A DNA stretch of 36,998 bases from Fidelibacterota bacterium UBA6817 (GCA_002452555.1 DKER01000015.1:1-36998), one strand, 5' to 3'. Counted from the first letter of the stretch, positions 8,827 through 16,582 are shown. Numbers and translations: made by a program. The notes: generated by a model not told the origin, from the letters alone.

Positions 8827-9234
8827 ATGATTGGCGGAGTGATTGTTTCGCACGGCAAGCTGGCAGAAGAGCTGCTGAATGCGGTTATTATCATTCTGGG
8901 CGAAGCTCCTAATATCGAGGCCATTTCCATTGGCTGGTACGATGATGTGGAAGAATCCAAGAAAAAAATCAGCCAGAGTTTAAAAAAGGTTGACCAGAAA
9001 AACGGGGTGATTATCTTTACCGATATGTTCGGCGGCACTCCTTCCAATCTCAGTTTCAGCTTTCTGGCTGAGAATAAAGTGGAGATCATTACCGGGGTTA
9101 ATATGCCGATGCTGATTAAGTTTGTGTCTTTACAAAGGAATAACAACCTCAAAGAAGTGGCCAAAAAGGTAGCTGATCAAGGCAAGAAAAATATCCATCT
9201 GGTTAGCAGCCTGCTCAATTCCAGATCGAAATAA
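8827..9234 (+). CDS. PTS mannose-family EIIA component
   Basis: A 135-residue single-domain protein of the mannose/fructose/sorbose EIIA family. The N-terminal beta strand ends in SHG with the phosphorylatable His9, and the conserved FTDMFGGTPSN motif sits near residue 65. In sugar permeases this domain is joined to or accompanied by IIB, IIC and IID; none is present here, so a regulatory role is inferred. The 47-base gap after rapZ shows no clear promoter. It is followed 14 bases later by the HPr gene. Confidence 0.9.
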   Translation: MIGGVIVSHGKLAEELLNAVIIILGEAPNIEAISIGWYDDVEESKKKISQSLKKVDQKNGVIIFTDMFGGTPSNLSFSFLAENKVEIITGVNMPMLIKFVSLQRNNNLKEVAKKVADQGKKNIHLVSSLLNSRSK

Positions 9235-9248
9235 GGCGATAATGAACC

Positions 9249-9518
9249 ATGCAGGAAAAGAAAATCACCATCAAAAACAAGCTCGGTTTACATGCCCGGG
9301 CCGCGGTAAAATTTGTTAACTTAGCCAACCGTTTTGCCTCCTCGGTGCACTTAGTCAAGGATAACAGTGAAGTCGATGGGAAGAGCATTCTGGGTATTCT
9401 CACCCTGGCCGCCGGGCAGGGCACCCAGCTTAAACTACTGGTTTCCGGCCGCGATGAGGAGCAGGCTTTAAAAGCCCTGACCGACTTAATCAACAACCGC
9501 TTTGGCGAGGAAGAATAA
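9249..9518 (+). CDS. ptsH: Phosphocarrier protein HPr
   Basis: Small phosphotransfer protein that passes phosphate from enzyme I to EIIA proteins. It has 89 residues. The active-site motif KLGLHARAA contains His15, and the regulatory motif VDGKSILGILTLAAGQG contains Ser46 in the right place for HPr kinase. Together with the short HprK this predicts dual His/Ser control of HPr. The gene ends two bases before the enzyme I start. Confidence 0.96.
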   Translation: MQEKKITIKNKLGLHARAAVKFVNLANRFASSVHLVKDNSEVDGKSILGILTLAAGQGTQLKLLVSGRDEEQALKALTDLINNRFGEEE

Positions 9519-9520
9519 GA

Positions 9521-11314
9521 ATGGAAGTTATCCGGTTACGCGGCCTGGCTGTTTCTCCTGGGATCGGGCTGGGGGAAGCTATCCTGTCGGAGAGGGTCGT
9601 CTTCACTTCCCGCCGGGAGACTATTTCTGATCAGCAGGTAGCTGATGAGCTGAAACGGTTGCGCCGGGCCTTTGAGCGAACCAAAGAAGAGCTGCAGAAG
9701 CTTAAAGGCTATATCGAGAAGCAGATGGGCAAAGACCAGGCTTTTATCTTTGATGCTCACCTGATGATCCTGGAAGATCCGATGCTCATCCCCAATCTGG
9801 AAAAAGTTATCAGGGAAGAAAAAGTCAAAGCCGAGTGGGCTATCACCACCGTCAATAACCATTTTGCCAGCCTGTTTGAATCACTCTCGGATGAATATTT
9901 CCAGCAAAGAAAAGCTGATATTTCTGATGTCCTGGCCAGGGTCTATCGCCATTTAGAAAGAAAAAAAGAAAGGAAGGAAGACCTGGATAAGCCGGTGATT
10001 CTGGTTGCCCATGAACTTCTTCCCTCGGAAGCGGCCATTTATCTCAGTCAGGAAAAGGTTATGGGAGTGGTTCTGGATATGGGTGGCATGACCTCACACA
10101 CTGCCATTCTGGCCAGGTCCTTAGGAATTCCGGCCGTGGTCGGCCTGCACGATGCCAGCCTTAAAGTCAAAGCCGGTGATTTTATTATTGTTGATGGCAC
10201 CGACGGCGAAGTTATTATCAATCCTCCCCCCGCCATCAAAAGAGAATTTAACAGTAAAAAAGAAAGATATGAAAATTACCAGAAAGAACTGAAAAAAATA
10301 GCCAGTTTGAAGTCTCAAACTCTCGACAAAGTCCAGTTCAAGCCTCTGGCCAATATTGAGCTGCCAGAAGAAGTCGAAACAGCCTTTTCTTTCGGAGCAG
10401 AAGGGGTAGGTCTGTTCCGTTCAGAGTTTATCTATTTACAGCGGCCAACATTGCCTTCTGAAGAGGATCACCTGGCCATCTATCGCCAGATGGCCAAGAG
10501 AACCTATCCCCGGCCGGTCTATATCAGGACAATTGATATCGGCGGCGAGAAGAGCTTGCCCTGGCTCAATATAGAAAAGGAGCCGAATCCGGCTCTGGGC
10601 TTAAGGGCCATCCGGTTTTCTTTAAAGAACCGTGAGCTCTTCCGGACGCAAGTCCGGGCAATTCTTAAAGCCAGCGAGCGCCACAACGTCCGTTTGATGG
10701 TGCCGATGATTACCGAATTAGAAGAGGTGATGGAGCTCAAAAGGGTAGTTGAGGAAGTTAAAGATGAACTCAGGCGAACCGGTACGGCTTTTGATGAATC
10801 AATGCCGATTGGGGTGATGATTGAAGTCCCGGCGGCTGCCGTTCTAATCGAAAGTATCATTCAGGAAGTTGATTATGTCAGTATTGGAACGAATGATTTG
10901 ATTCAATATTATCTGGCCGTTGACCGGGGGAATGAAGCTGTTTCTTACCTTTTTAAGCCCCATCACCCGGCTGTTCTGGAACTGCTGGCTCACGTGATTA
11001 AAACAGTCAATAAATTTGATAAAGAAGTTGCGGTCTGCGGCGAAATGGCGGCTGACCCGCTCTCAGCTATTATCCTGCTGGGCCTGGGTTTACGGAATTT
11101 CAGCATGAACCCAATCTTAATCCCGCGGGTGAAAAAAGCCTTAAGGGAAGTCGAAACCAGCACAGCCGAAGAAGCGGTCAAACAAGCCCTTAAGCTAAAA
11201 ACGGCGACTGAAATCGAAGAGTTTATGATTGAAGCTATCATCAGGAAGCATCCCCAGGCCTTCTTTTTGAGCCGGTTTGGGAGCTCTGGCCGGGGGAATC
11301 AATCGCGTCCGTAA
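9521..11314 (+). CDS. ptsI: Phosphoenolpyruvate-protein phosphotransferase (PTS enzyme I)
   Basis: Takes phosphate from phosphoenolpyruvate and transfers it to HPr. The 597 residues show the start motif GLAVSPGIGLGEA, the HPr-binding helical region, the phosphohistidine motif GGMTSHTAILARSLGIPAVV (His193), the PEP-binding GVGLFRSEFIY and TIDIGGEKS motifs, GTNDLIQY, and the catalytic cysteine in VAVCGEMAADP. Length is normal for a stand-alone enzyme I with no GAF or other regulatory fusion. The last 16 bases overlap the end of the convergent cupin gene, so there is no room for a terminator between them. Confidence 0.96.
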   Translation: MEVIRLRGLAVSPGIGLGEAILSERVVFTSRRETISDQQVADELKRLRRAFERTKEELQKLKGYIEKQMGKDQAFIFDAHLMILEDPMLIPNLEKVIREEKVKAEWAITTVNNHFASLFESLSDEYFQQRKADISDVLARVYRHLERKKERKEDLDKPVILVAHELLPSEAAIYLSQEKVMGVVLDMGGMTSHTAILARSLGIPAVVGLHDASLKVKAGDFIIVDGTDGEVIINPPPAIKREFNSKKERYENYQKELKKIASLKSQTLDKVQFKPLANIELPEEVETAFSFGAEGVGLFRSEFIYLQRPTLPSEEDHLAIYRQMAKRTYPRPVYIRTIDIGGEKSLPWLNIEKEPNPALGLRAIRFSLKNRELFRTQVRAILKASERHNVRLMVPMITELEEVMELKRVVEEVKDELRRTGTAFDESMPIGVMIEVPAAAVLIESIIQEVDYVSIGTNDLIQYYLAVDRGNEAVSYLFKPHHPAVLELLAHVIKTVNKFDKEVAVCGEMAADPLSAIILLGLGLRNFSMNPILIPRVKKALREVETSTAEEAVKQALKLKTATEIEEFMIEAIIRKHPQAFFLSRFGSSGRGNQSRP

Positions 11315-11676
11315 ATATCCTCAAGACGGACAATATCATTTTCATCTGATGGCCCCAGCCACAGCTCCATCACCCGGGCAGGCTGTGAGCCGTTGCCTTT
11401 CAACCGGTGGGGGATGCCGGCCGGGATGAAAATTTCTTCACCAGCCTCAGGTTGCCAGGACCGGGAACCAAGGGTAACCTCAAGGCCTTTATCCAGCACC
11501 ACCCAGTATTCGCTCCGCTGGCGGTGATATTGAAGGGAAAGCAATCCATCTGGATTGACGGTAATGATTTTCAGGCTGGAGGCTAATTGCTGGGGATAAC
11601 TGCGGAATTTTCCCCAGGGCCTCTCTTCTTCGTAAATCAGTTCTTTTACCCTTTCTAAAGATATGGCTTCGCTCAT
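11299..11676 (-). CDS. Cupin, mannose-6-phosphate isomerase type II-like
   Basis: A 125-residue single cupin domain. It carries the pattern of the C-terminal isomerase domain of bifunctional ManC/AlgA proteins: EERPWGKF near the start, LSLQYHRQRSEYWVVLDKG with the metal-binding histidine and glutamate, then FIPAGIPHRL and a final DIVRLEDIYGR. It probably isomerises mannose-6-phosphate and fructose-6-phosphate, or is a related sugar-binding cupin. A GAGGG ribosome binding site lies 8 bases before the ATG. The canonical double histidine (HxH) is YHR here, so one metal ligand may differ. It sits 54 bases downstream of ssb on the same strand. Confidence 0.82.
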   Translation of the reverse strand: MSEAISLERVKELIYEEERPWGKFRSYPQQLASSLKIITVNPDGLLSLQYHRQRSEYWVVLDKGLEVTLGSRSWQPEAGEEIFIPAGIPHRLKGNGSQPARVMELWLGPSDENDIVRLEDIYGRD

Positions 11677-11730
11677 TGGCTTGCCCTCTTCCTATAAAAA
11701 TTGTCCGGATTAAATCGGAGAGTTTATCAA

Positions 11731-12222
11731 TCAGAAAGGAACGTCGTCTTCACCTTCATCTCCAGGGCCAGCCTCTCCCGGGAACTGGTCGCCGGCTGGC
11801 TCTGAGACCTCAGGGAAATTGCTGTCTGGATAGTCAGAGTTCGGCGGCCCAGCTATCGTTTCCTCGGTGGCTGCTGAACGGCGGCCGAGAAGGACAACAT
11901 TCTGGGCTTCAATTTCGGTTATATACCTTTTGTTGCCATCCCGCCCTTCCCAGCTCCGGTTGCGCAATTTTCCTTCGATCAGCACCTGGCGGCCCTGGTC
12001 TAAATACTTATTGCAGAATTCGGCCTGCTGGCCCCAGACTACTATGCGGTGAAACTGAGTCTTCTGTGAGGTCTGCTTGGTGTCGGGATAATAGACACTT
12101 TCATTAGTCGCTATCTGGAAAGTAGCTACCGCCCGGTTGTTTTTAGGTAAATACCTTAACTCTGGTTTTTTGACCAGATTGCCCACCAGAATAACCCGGT
12201 TCAAACTGTTTAAATCTCTCAT
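11731..12222 (-). CDS. ssb: Single-stranded DNA-binding protein
   Basis: OB-fold protein that coats single-stranded DNA and recruits repair and replication partners. The N-terminal 105 residues show LNRVILVGNLVKKPELRYL, ATNESVYYPDT, HRIVVWGQQAEFCNKYL and GQVLIEGKLR-type signatures (GRQVLIEGKLRNRSW). A low-complexity acidic tail ends in DDVPF, the partner-binding tip (DDIPF in E. coli). The 163-residue length is normal. The start ATG overlaps the cpoB stop by four bases, so ssb is probably co-transcribed with pal and cpoB. Confidence 0.95.
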   Translation of the reverse strand: MRDLNSLNRVILVGNLVKKPELRYLPKNNRAVATFQIATNESVYYPDTKQTSQKTQFHRIVVWGQQAEFCNKYLDQGRQVLIEGKLRNRSWEGRDGNKRYITEIEAQNVVLLGRRSAATEETIAGPPNSDYPDSNFPEVSEPAGDQFPGEAGPGDEGEDDVPF

Positions 12223-13100
12223 TTTCCCACCAGTTCGTTAATTTTTTGCTGAGCCAGCCTGGCTTCTTCCTGCTGGGGATACTTGCTAACCAGCAGTTTC
12301 AGGGTAGCCAGAGCTTCGTCTTTTTTCCCCTGCTGGACAAAGCTCATGCCTTTTTTCAGATAGGCAGCCGGGACTTTATCCCCGTTTGGATAATTCAGCA
12401 ACAGGTCATTAAAATTTTCAATCGCTTCAGGGTATTTCTCCTGGCTATAATAACATTCACCTATCCAGTAAAGAGCATTATCGGCTAAAGGAGTAACCGG
12501 ATATTGCTGGAGGAAAAGTTTGAAGCCGTCGATGGCCAGCTCATAATTTCCCTTGAGGTAATCGCTGTAAGCGTTGTTGTACATCTCCTGGGCTGGAATG
12601 GTCACTACAGCTGGCTGAGCCTGGGGGGGGCTGGCTGGCGGTTCTTCCTTTTTGGCCGGAGCAGCCGGCTTGCTTCCCTTAACCGTCCCTTTTTGTCCTG
12701 CCTTGAGCTCATCACTTAAAGATTGGATGGCCAGCTGGATATTCTGCAGAGCTGAGAGCTCGAACTGCACCTCTTCCAGCTTGGAGTTAACCTTCTGATA
12801 TTGAGCAGGCAGATTGTCAATTTCAGTTTGAAGAGCCTCGTCGGCAGCCTGCTGGCGGCGGAGGAGGTCGTTAAGAATCTTCAACTGGTCTTTGACTTCT
12901 TTGAGCTCGGCTGTATTTTGCTTCATCAGAGAGGATAGCTCAGCCACCTGGAGCTTTAAAGCCTGAATGTCCTGATACATCAGTTCATAAGTCTTTTTAC
13001 TCTGATCATCAGTATCAGCGGAAAGAAAGACCAGGCCTAATAACAATAAAGAAAATAGAGCCAGAAATAAATTGCGGCTTTTCACCAGCTTATTTCTCAA
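12219..13100 (-). CDS. cpoB: Cell division coordinator CpoB / Tol-Pal system protein YbgF
   Basis: Periplasmic Tol-Pal partner that in E. coli couples outer-membrane constriction to peptidoglycan synthesis. The 293 residues have an N-terminal signal (hydrophobic 11-27), a long coiled coil (about 38-135), a proline/alanine-rich linker and a C-terminal TPR domain (about 170-290) with YNNAYSDYLKGNYELAIDGF, ALYWIGECYYSQEKYPEAI and similar repeats. The likely start is TTG at 13100, overlapping the pal stop by 11 bases. Its position directly after pal is the normal one for the family. Confidence 0.9.
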   Translation of the reverse strand: MRNKLVKSRNLFLALFSLLLLGLVFLSADTDDQSKKTYELMYQDIQALKLQVAELSSLMKQNTAELKEVKDQLKILNDLLRRQQAADEALQTEIDNLPAQYQKVNSKLEEVQFELSALQNIQLAIQSLSDELKAGQKGTVKGSKPAAPAKKEEPPASPPQAQPAVVTIPAQEMYNNAYSDYLKGNYELAIDGFKLFLQQYPVTPLADNALYWIGECYYSQEKYPEAIENFNDLLLNYPNGDKVPAAYLKKGMSFVQQGKKDEALATLKLLVSKYPQQEEARLAQQKINELVGK

Positions 13101-13644
13101 TTATTAAGAATTGAGCCCTCCTGTTCTTGGCCCAGGCGTTTTCATCATGACCGGGATCAAGGGGCTGGCTTTTACCATAAGAAATAATCCTGACTCTCTC
13201 TGGCGAGATACCCAGGCTGACCAGATAGTTCATGGCGCTCCTGGCTCTCTTTTCTCCCAGGGCCAGGTTATATTCTTCAGTGCCTCTTTCATCGCAATGG
13301 CCTTCGACGAGGATTTTAACCGTCGGATAAGATTTAAGCCATTGAGCATTGGCTTCCAGCACCGGTCCGGCGTCATTTCTTATCTCGTAACGGTCATAAT
13401 CAAAGAAAATCATGGCTAAGGGTTTTTCCTGATTAATTTGTTCCAGGGTTTTTTTCTGGAATATTTCTTCTTCACTCAAAACTGGTTCCTTGACCACTGG
13501 TTGCTCAACTTTCTCGGCCTTGGGCTGTTCCTGAGCCTGAGGGGCAGGAGGCGGTGGCGGGACTTCTTTGACTTTTTTCTTGCAGGCTGTGGACAGGGAT
13601 AAAATCAGAATGACCGACAGGGAAAATATCAACAGCTTTTTCAT
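13090..13644 (-). CDS. pal: Peptidoglycan-associated lipoprotein Pal
   Basis: Outer-membrane lipoprotein that tethers the membrane to peptidoglycan. The signal sequence ends in a lipobox-like LSTAC (Cys21), followed by a KKK/proline-rich linker and the OmpA-C domain (about residues 75-184), with FFDYDRYEIR, VEGHCDERGTEEYNLALGEK and KNRRAQFLI. The ribosome binding site AAGGTG lies a few bases before the ATG. TolB, usually just upstream, is missing: the base composition changes abruptly here and an unrelated gene abuts the start codon. Confidence 0.95.
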   Translation of the reverse strand: MKKLLIFSLSVILILSLSTACKKKVKEVPPPPPAPQAQEQPKAEKVEQPVVKEPVLSEEEIFQKKTLEQINQEKPLAMIFFDYDRYEIRNDAGPVLEANAQWLKSYPTVKILVEGHCDERGTEEYNLALGEKRARSAMNYLVSLGISPERVRIISYGKSQPLDPGHDENAWAKNRRAQFLIIEK

Positions 13645-13700
13645 TGTTCACCTTGTTTGTTGTTTTTTTCAATTGATGAAACGAAGCACTTTTCACTAAG
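13630..13700. other. Compositional junction between two sequence regimes
   Basis: To the left, genes are moderately G+C-rich with abundant GGCC/CCGG/CTGG words. To the right, the sequence turns A+T-rich with poly-A/T tracts (for example TTTTTTT at 13662-13668 and many more through 14,600). The change falls at the pal start codon, exactly where tolB would be expected. No repeat or integrase marks the site. Either an assembly join or a real rearrangement or transfer boundary would give this picture. Confidence 0.55.
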
Positions 13701-14630
13701 CTCATAATACTGTTGCCATACTTTATTCACAACAATTTCTTTACAAGCAGAAGAAAATTCATCAACAACTTCTTTTCTGTCTCTGATAATTTGAGTGACC
13801 AATTTAATCAGTCCTTTATCATTACGTGAACCCAACATTTCAAGAATACGATCCCAATCGGTCAGCATTTCATACTGACTGTAAACCGGGCTGTTCAGAA
13901 GTATGATGGTTTTTTCCTTTTCTTCCAGCAATATTTTTTTTACCAAACTGAAATTCTGATCAAGAGTGTATATCTGACGAAGGGCCCGGGTGGTTTTGAC
14001 AACCAGCGTTTCTGCCTGTTTCCATCCGTCAGATACAGCTTTCATCATGTGAAGAAACGAACACAATTTCATAAAATCCGGGATGAGTTCACCGGACAGT
14101 TTCATATTAATTTTATCCTTATCAATGCTTTGAACCAGTACAAGCGGTACCAGATAATCCAGGGTTTGGGTGTGAGCGATATTGTTATTTGTCACATTTT
14201 CCGGAAGGGATTCGGATGCTTTTAAAAATGAATCTTTCCTGTCCTTGTGAAAGCTTTTCAACAGTTGATAAGGAAATTTTTTCTGTCTGATGCTTAATTC
14301 GTTCCTTAAAATTGTCTCTGCATACAAAGCTCCTCTTAACGCCCCTTTACGATTCTGGTAAGCAGAGGACTCATAATAATGAACCATATCCTGCGTATGA
14401 ACAAGCGCCTGACAGATATTCAGGATTCTGTTAAATAATAAAATATCCGAACTGAAATCAGAATGATCGGTTAAAATGCCCAAAAATTGTCCGGATACAA
14501 TAAAATTTCGTATATGTTCGGACAGGTTTTCACCGATACTGAATTCCTTATTGCCTTGATTGACTTCGTCAACAAGTGAATAAGCAAGAGAAAAATCGTG
14601 TGCAAAGCTTACTTTCAGCGCTTTTATCAT
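13641..14630 (-). CDS. Hypothetical protein, mostly helical, follows SixA-like phosphatase
   Basis: Not recognised. The 329 residues are predicted to be mainly alpha-helical, with no signal peptide or membrane segment and no clear catalytic motif. Scattered histidines and arginines are present (for example in VHYYESSAYQNRKGALRGAL), but the conserved pattern of CHAD phosphate-binding domains, often found near SixA, could not be found. It starts two bases after the sixA stop, so the two are probably translated together. Its TGA overlaps the pal ATG; because pal begins ATG-AAA, that overlap would also arise by chance in one frame of three if the region were joined artificially. Confidence 0.65.
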   Translation of the reverse strand: MIKALKVSFAHDFSLAYSLVDEVNQGNKEFSIGENLSEHIRNFIVSGQFLGILTDHSDFSSDILLFNRILNICQALVHTQDMVHYYESSAYQNRKGALRGALYAETILRNELSIRQKKFPYQLLKSFHKDRKDSFLKASESLPENVTNNNIAHTQTLDYLVPLVLVQSIDKDKINMKLSGELIPDFMKLCSFLHMMKAVSDGWKQAETLVVKTTRALRQIYTLDQNFSLVKKILLEEKEKTIILLNSPVYSQYEMLTDWDRILEMLGSRNDKGLIKLVTQIIRDRKEVVDEFSSACKEIVVNKVWQQYYELSEKCFVSSIEKNNKQGEQ

Positions 14631-14632
14631 GA

Positions 14633-15142
14633 TTATAAGTCGTTATGCAAGTTTCTTTCTATTAAATCAGGGGATGCATAACTGATGAGTCTGCCCTGAT
14701 TGACCCCGGGTTTATCGGGGAATTTGACATAGGCGCAATCCCCCGGTTTGAATTGAAATCCTTTAAAAACATCCAATCCGATCAACGCACACAAAAATTG
14801 TCCCAATGTCGGCTGATGCCCGATAATCCATAAATTTTCAGGGAGACTTTCGTCTTCTAAAAATGAAATGATCTCACCAGCTGAGCCATTGAGAATCATA
14901 GGATCGGTAAGAACAATAAATGGCGATATCTTTAAATGTTTACATAAAATCTCAGCGGTTTGCTGTGTTCTGCGCGTTGGACTTGTAATTATTTTTTCGG
15001 GTTTTGGGAACCAGGGATCAATAGTTGAAATAAAATTCTTTAGTGTTTCACTTCCTTCTTTTGTCAAATTGCGGTCTGCATCACTATCATGACTTCTGTT
15101 TCGTGCTTCTGCCTGACCATGGCGCATAATTACAAGATTCAT
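14633..15142 (-). CDS. sixA: SixA-like phosphohistidine phosphatase
   Basis: Histidine-phosphatase-superfamily enzyme, predicted to remove phosphate from phosphohistidine in signalling or PTS proteins. The RHG motif (MRHGQAE) near the N-terminus supplies the catalytic histidine. The conserved SPTRRTQQTAEIL and the second catalytic histidine in IIGHQPTLGQFL follow. The length of about 169 residues matches SixA. Two ATGs lie six bases apart; the one at 15142 has AGGA at six-base spacing, while the one at 15148 touches that site, so 15142 is chosen. Broader phosphoglycerate-mutase-like activity cannot be excluded. Confidence 0.87.
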   Translation of the reverse strand: MNLVIMRHGQAEARNRSHDSDADRNLTKEGSETLKNFISTIDPWFPKPEKIITSPTRRTQQTAEILCKHLKISPFIVLTDPMILNGSAGEIISFLEDESLPENLWIIGHQPTLGQFLCALIGLDVFKGFQFKPGDCAYVKFPDKPGVNQGRLISYASPDLIERNLHNDL

Positions 15143-15205
15143 AAGCATTCCTGCCTGTATTTTAAAGAAATGTAAAGAGATTTTTAACCTAAATCGACAG
15201 TTTAC

Positions 15206-16036
15206 TCACTTTGGATCGTTGATAATTCCTTTATATAGTGGATCAATGCTGCGAAGCATACTATCCATATATGTTTGAATCCGGACAGCAAAAGCACGCC
15301 TTTCATTCAGGGAAGTATCATCATATTCGGGAATTACCGGTTTGCCGATTTTAAATTTCAATTCAACATATCTGTATTTCAAAACCTGCGTAATATGCGG
15401 AATAAATGGAACCCCCCCATACCATGCAATCATATCACGCTTGTCTTGCGGTACGGCTTTCCCCTCAATGCTTACAACAGTGCTGACAGTAGGAAGAACA
15501 GGCACTTTCAACCGATTTGCTACAACAAATAGTGCTGATTTAAACCGTTTTAAATATGTTCCGTCAGTGGTTGTGCCTTCCGGGAAAAATATAATATTGA
15601 TATTTTTTTTCAATGTCTGAACCAGAGATTCAATATATCGTCCGGACACCCCCCCTTTATCCCGGTTCACAAAAACTGTTCCACCAATCCTTGCAGCCAA
15701 CCCAAAAACAGGCCATGATTTGATTTCTTCTTTTGATACGGGAACAGCCGGAACAATAGACATCGTACAAAATGCTTCAATATAACTATAGTGATTCCCG
15801 ACGACAAGAAAACCGTTTTTTTCCGGAATATTTTCTTGACCTTCAATCTGAAGTCGTATACCGCAAATCTTATTTAAAACCAGACAAAACGGTTTAACAA
15901 ACTTAAAAATCACTTTATCCGCAAGGTCATGATTGAAAAGTCGAATCATTATTTTTAAAAGACCCATAATAAATGCTGAGATTAAAAACAACAGGAGCAC
16001 CAGTACAATTCTTATACCAAACCGTATATTCCTCAT
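15206..16036 (-). CDS. 1-acyl-sn-glycerol-3-phosphate acyltransferase family protein (PlsC-like)
   Basis: Membrane-associated acyltransferase of the LPLAT family, probably making phosphatidic acid. The 276 residues have an N-terminal hydrophobic segment (about 10-30), motif I VVGNHYSYIEAF, motif II around GGTVFVNRDKGG, motif III FFPEGTTTDGTYLKRFKSA and motif IV VPVLPTVS. Motif I has H-x4-E instead of the usual H-x4-D. It begins nine bases after the in-frame continuation of the ferritin-like gene and is followed 63 bases later by sixA, so the three probably form one transcription unit. Confidence 0.87.
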   Translation of the reverse strand: MRNIRFGIRIVLVLLLFLISAFIMGLLKIMIRLFNHDLADKVIFKFVKPFCLVLNKICGIRLQIEGQENIPEKNGFLVVGNHYSYIEAFCTMSIVPAVPVSKEEIKSWPVFGLAARIGGTVFVNRDKGGVSGRYIESLVQTLKKNINIIFFPEGTTTDGTYLKRFKSALFVVANRLKVPVLPTVSTVVSIEGKAVPQDKRDMIAWYGGVPFIPHITQVLKYRYVELKFKIGKPVIPEYDDTSLNERRAFAVRIQTYMDSMLRSIDPLYKGIINDPK

Positions 16037-16045
16037 AATTGAAAA

Positions 16046-16117
16046 TTACCTGTTTTTCATACCGTTGATCAATTGTGACTCTATTAGATATTTATGATGA
16101 GCTTCTTCTTCCGCAAG
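16046..16117 (-). other. In-frame continuation of the ferritin-like gene past its TGA
   Basis: Reading on in the same frame after the TGA at 16118-16120 gives LAEEEAHHKYLIESQ and a further nine residues (INGMKNR end), closed by TAA at 16046-16048. The AEEEAHH segment is the second E-x-x-H iron-ligand motif expected of a ferritin-like four-helix bundle, and its Glu/His spacing matches the first motif, MEEEHR. The continuation stops nine bases before the plsC start, normal operon spacing. The conservation suggests this stretch was recently, or is still, translated. Confidence 0.7.
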
Positions 16118-16492
16118 TCATATCAGAAGTTCTCTGGCTGATGAATTAACGGGACAGGATTCCGATAAAATAAGATAAAGATCCCGGGAATCTTCCTCAA
16201 ATTGGGCGGCCATAACCAGCGTATCCTCAGGAGAAAGATCCTTCAGTTTTCCGGATATGTTTTTTTCATCGGTTACGTGAAGGTCAATTACAGGTTTATT
16301 ATCCATATCAAGGAACTCTTTTAAATCAATATTTTCCAGCATATTCCTGTGTTCTTCTTCCATATGCATCATATCAATAAGCATATCTCTTGTTTTCGGA
16401 TTTTCAACTTGTTCAGCCAGCCGTTCATATCGCCGGGCAGCCTTTTTTTCCTGATCAACAGCAAATTTAATAATCTCTTCAATACCTGGCAT
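16118..16492 (-). CDS. Ferritin-like/rubrerythrin-type protein interrupted by in-frame TGA
   Basis: A 124-residue open frame with the helices of a ferritin-like di-iron protein: VDQEKKAARRYERLAEQ (first Glu ligand), MHMEEEHRNML (first E-x-x-H) and AAQFEEDSRDLYLILSE (third helix Glu/Tyr). It ends with SARELLI then TGA, before the fourth helix. The missing helix, with the second E-x-x-H, follows in the same frame (16046-16117). An AGGAG ribosome binding site sits six bases before the ATG. Alternatives are a nonsense mutation, a sequence error, or recoding as selenocysteine; no convincing SECIS hairpin was seen after the TGA. Other genes here use TGA as an ordinary stop. Confidence 0.8.
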   Translation of the reverse strand: MPGIEEIIKFAVDQEKKAARRYERLAEQVENPKTRDMLIDMMHMEEEHRNMLENIDLKEFLDMDNKPVIDLHVTDEKNISGKLKDLSPEDTLVMAAQFEEDSRDLYLILSESCPVNSSARELLI

Positions 16493-16513
16493 AGGATTCT
16501 CCTGCTTATGGTT

Positions 16514-16543
16514 GTATAGTAAAACCGGACAGAATGTCCGGTT
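16514..16543 (-). terminator. Rho-independent terminator after the motor operon
   Basis: A perfect 9-bp stem (AACCGGACA paired with TGTCCGGTT, 16523-16531 and 16535-16543) with a three-base loop lies 40 bases downstream of the fliG stop. On the minus strand it is followed by TTTTACTAT, a short U-rich tract, while on the plus strand what follows is not U-rich. It therefore reads as the end of the fliG transcript and separates it from the ferritin-like gene. Confidence 0.75.
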
Positions 16544-16582
16544 AAAATTAATTCAATTCAAGAATATGATTTAAATCTTTTA

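Noticed and set aside
13641..14630. CHAD domain protein
   Set aside because: The expected repeated H-x-x-R-V-x-L-R-R type pattern of CHAD domains is absent.
16060..16120. Selenocysteine insertion as a firm call for the TGA
   Set aside because: Only a weak long-range pairing (TGACT with AGTCA) was found after the TGA, not a compact SECIS hairpin at the usual distance. Kept as one of several possibilities.
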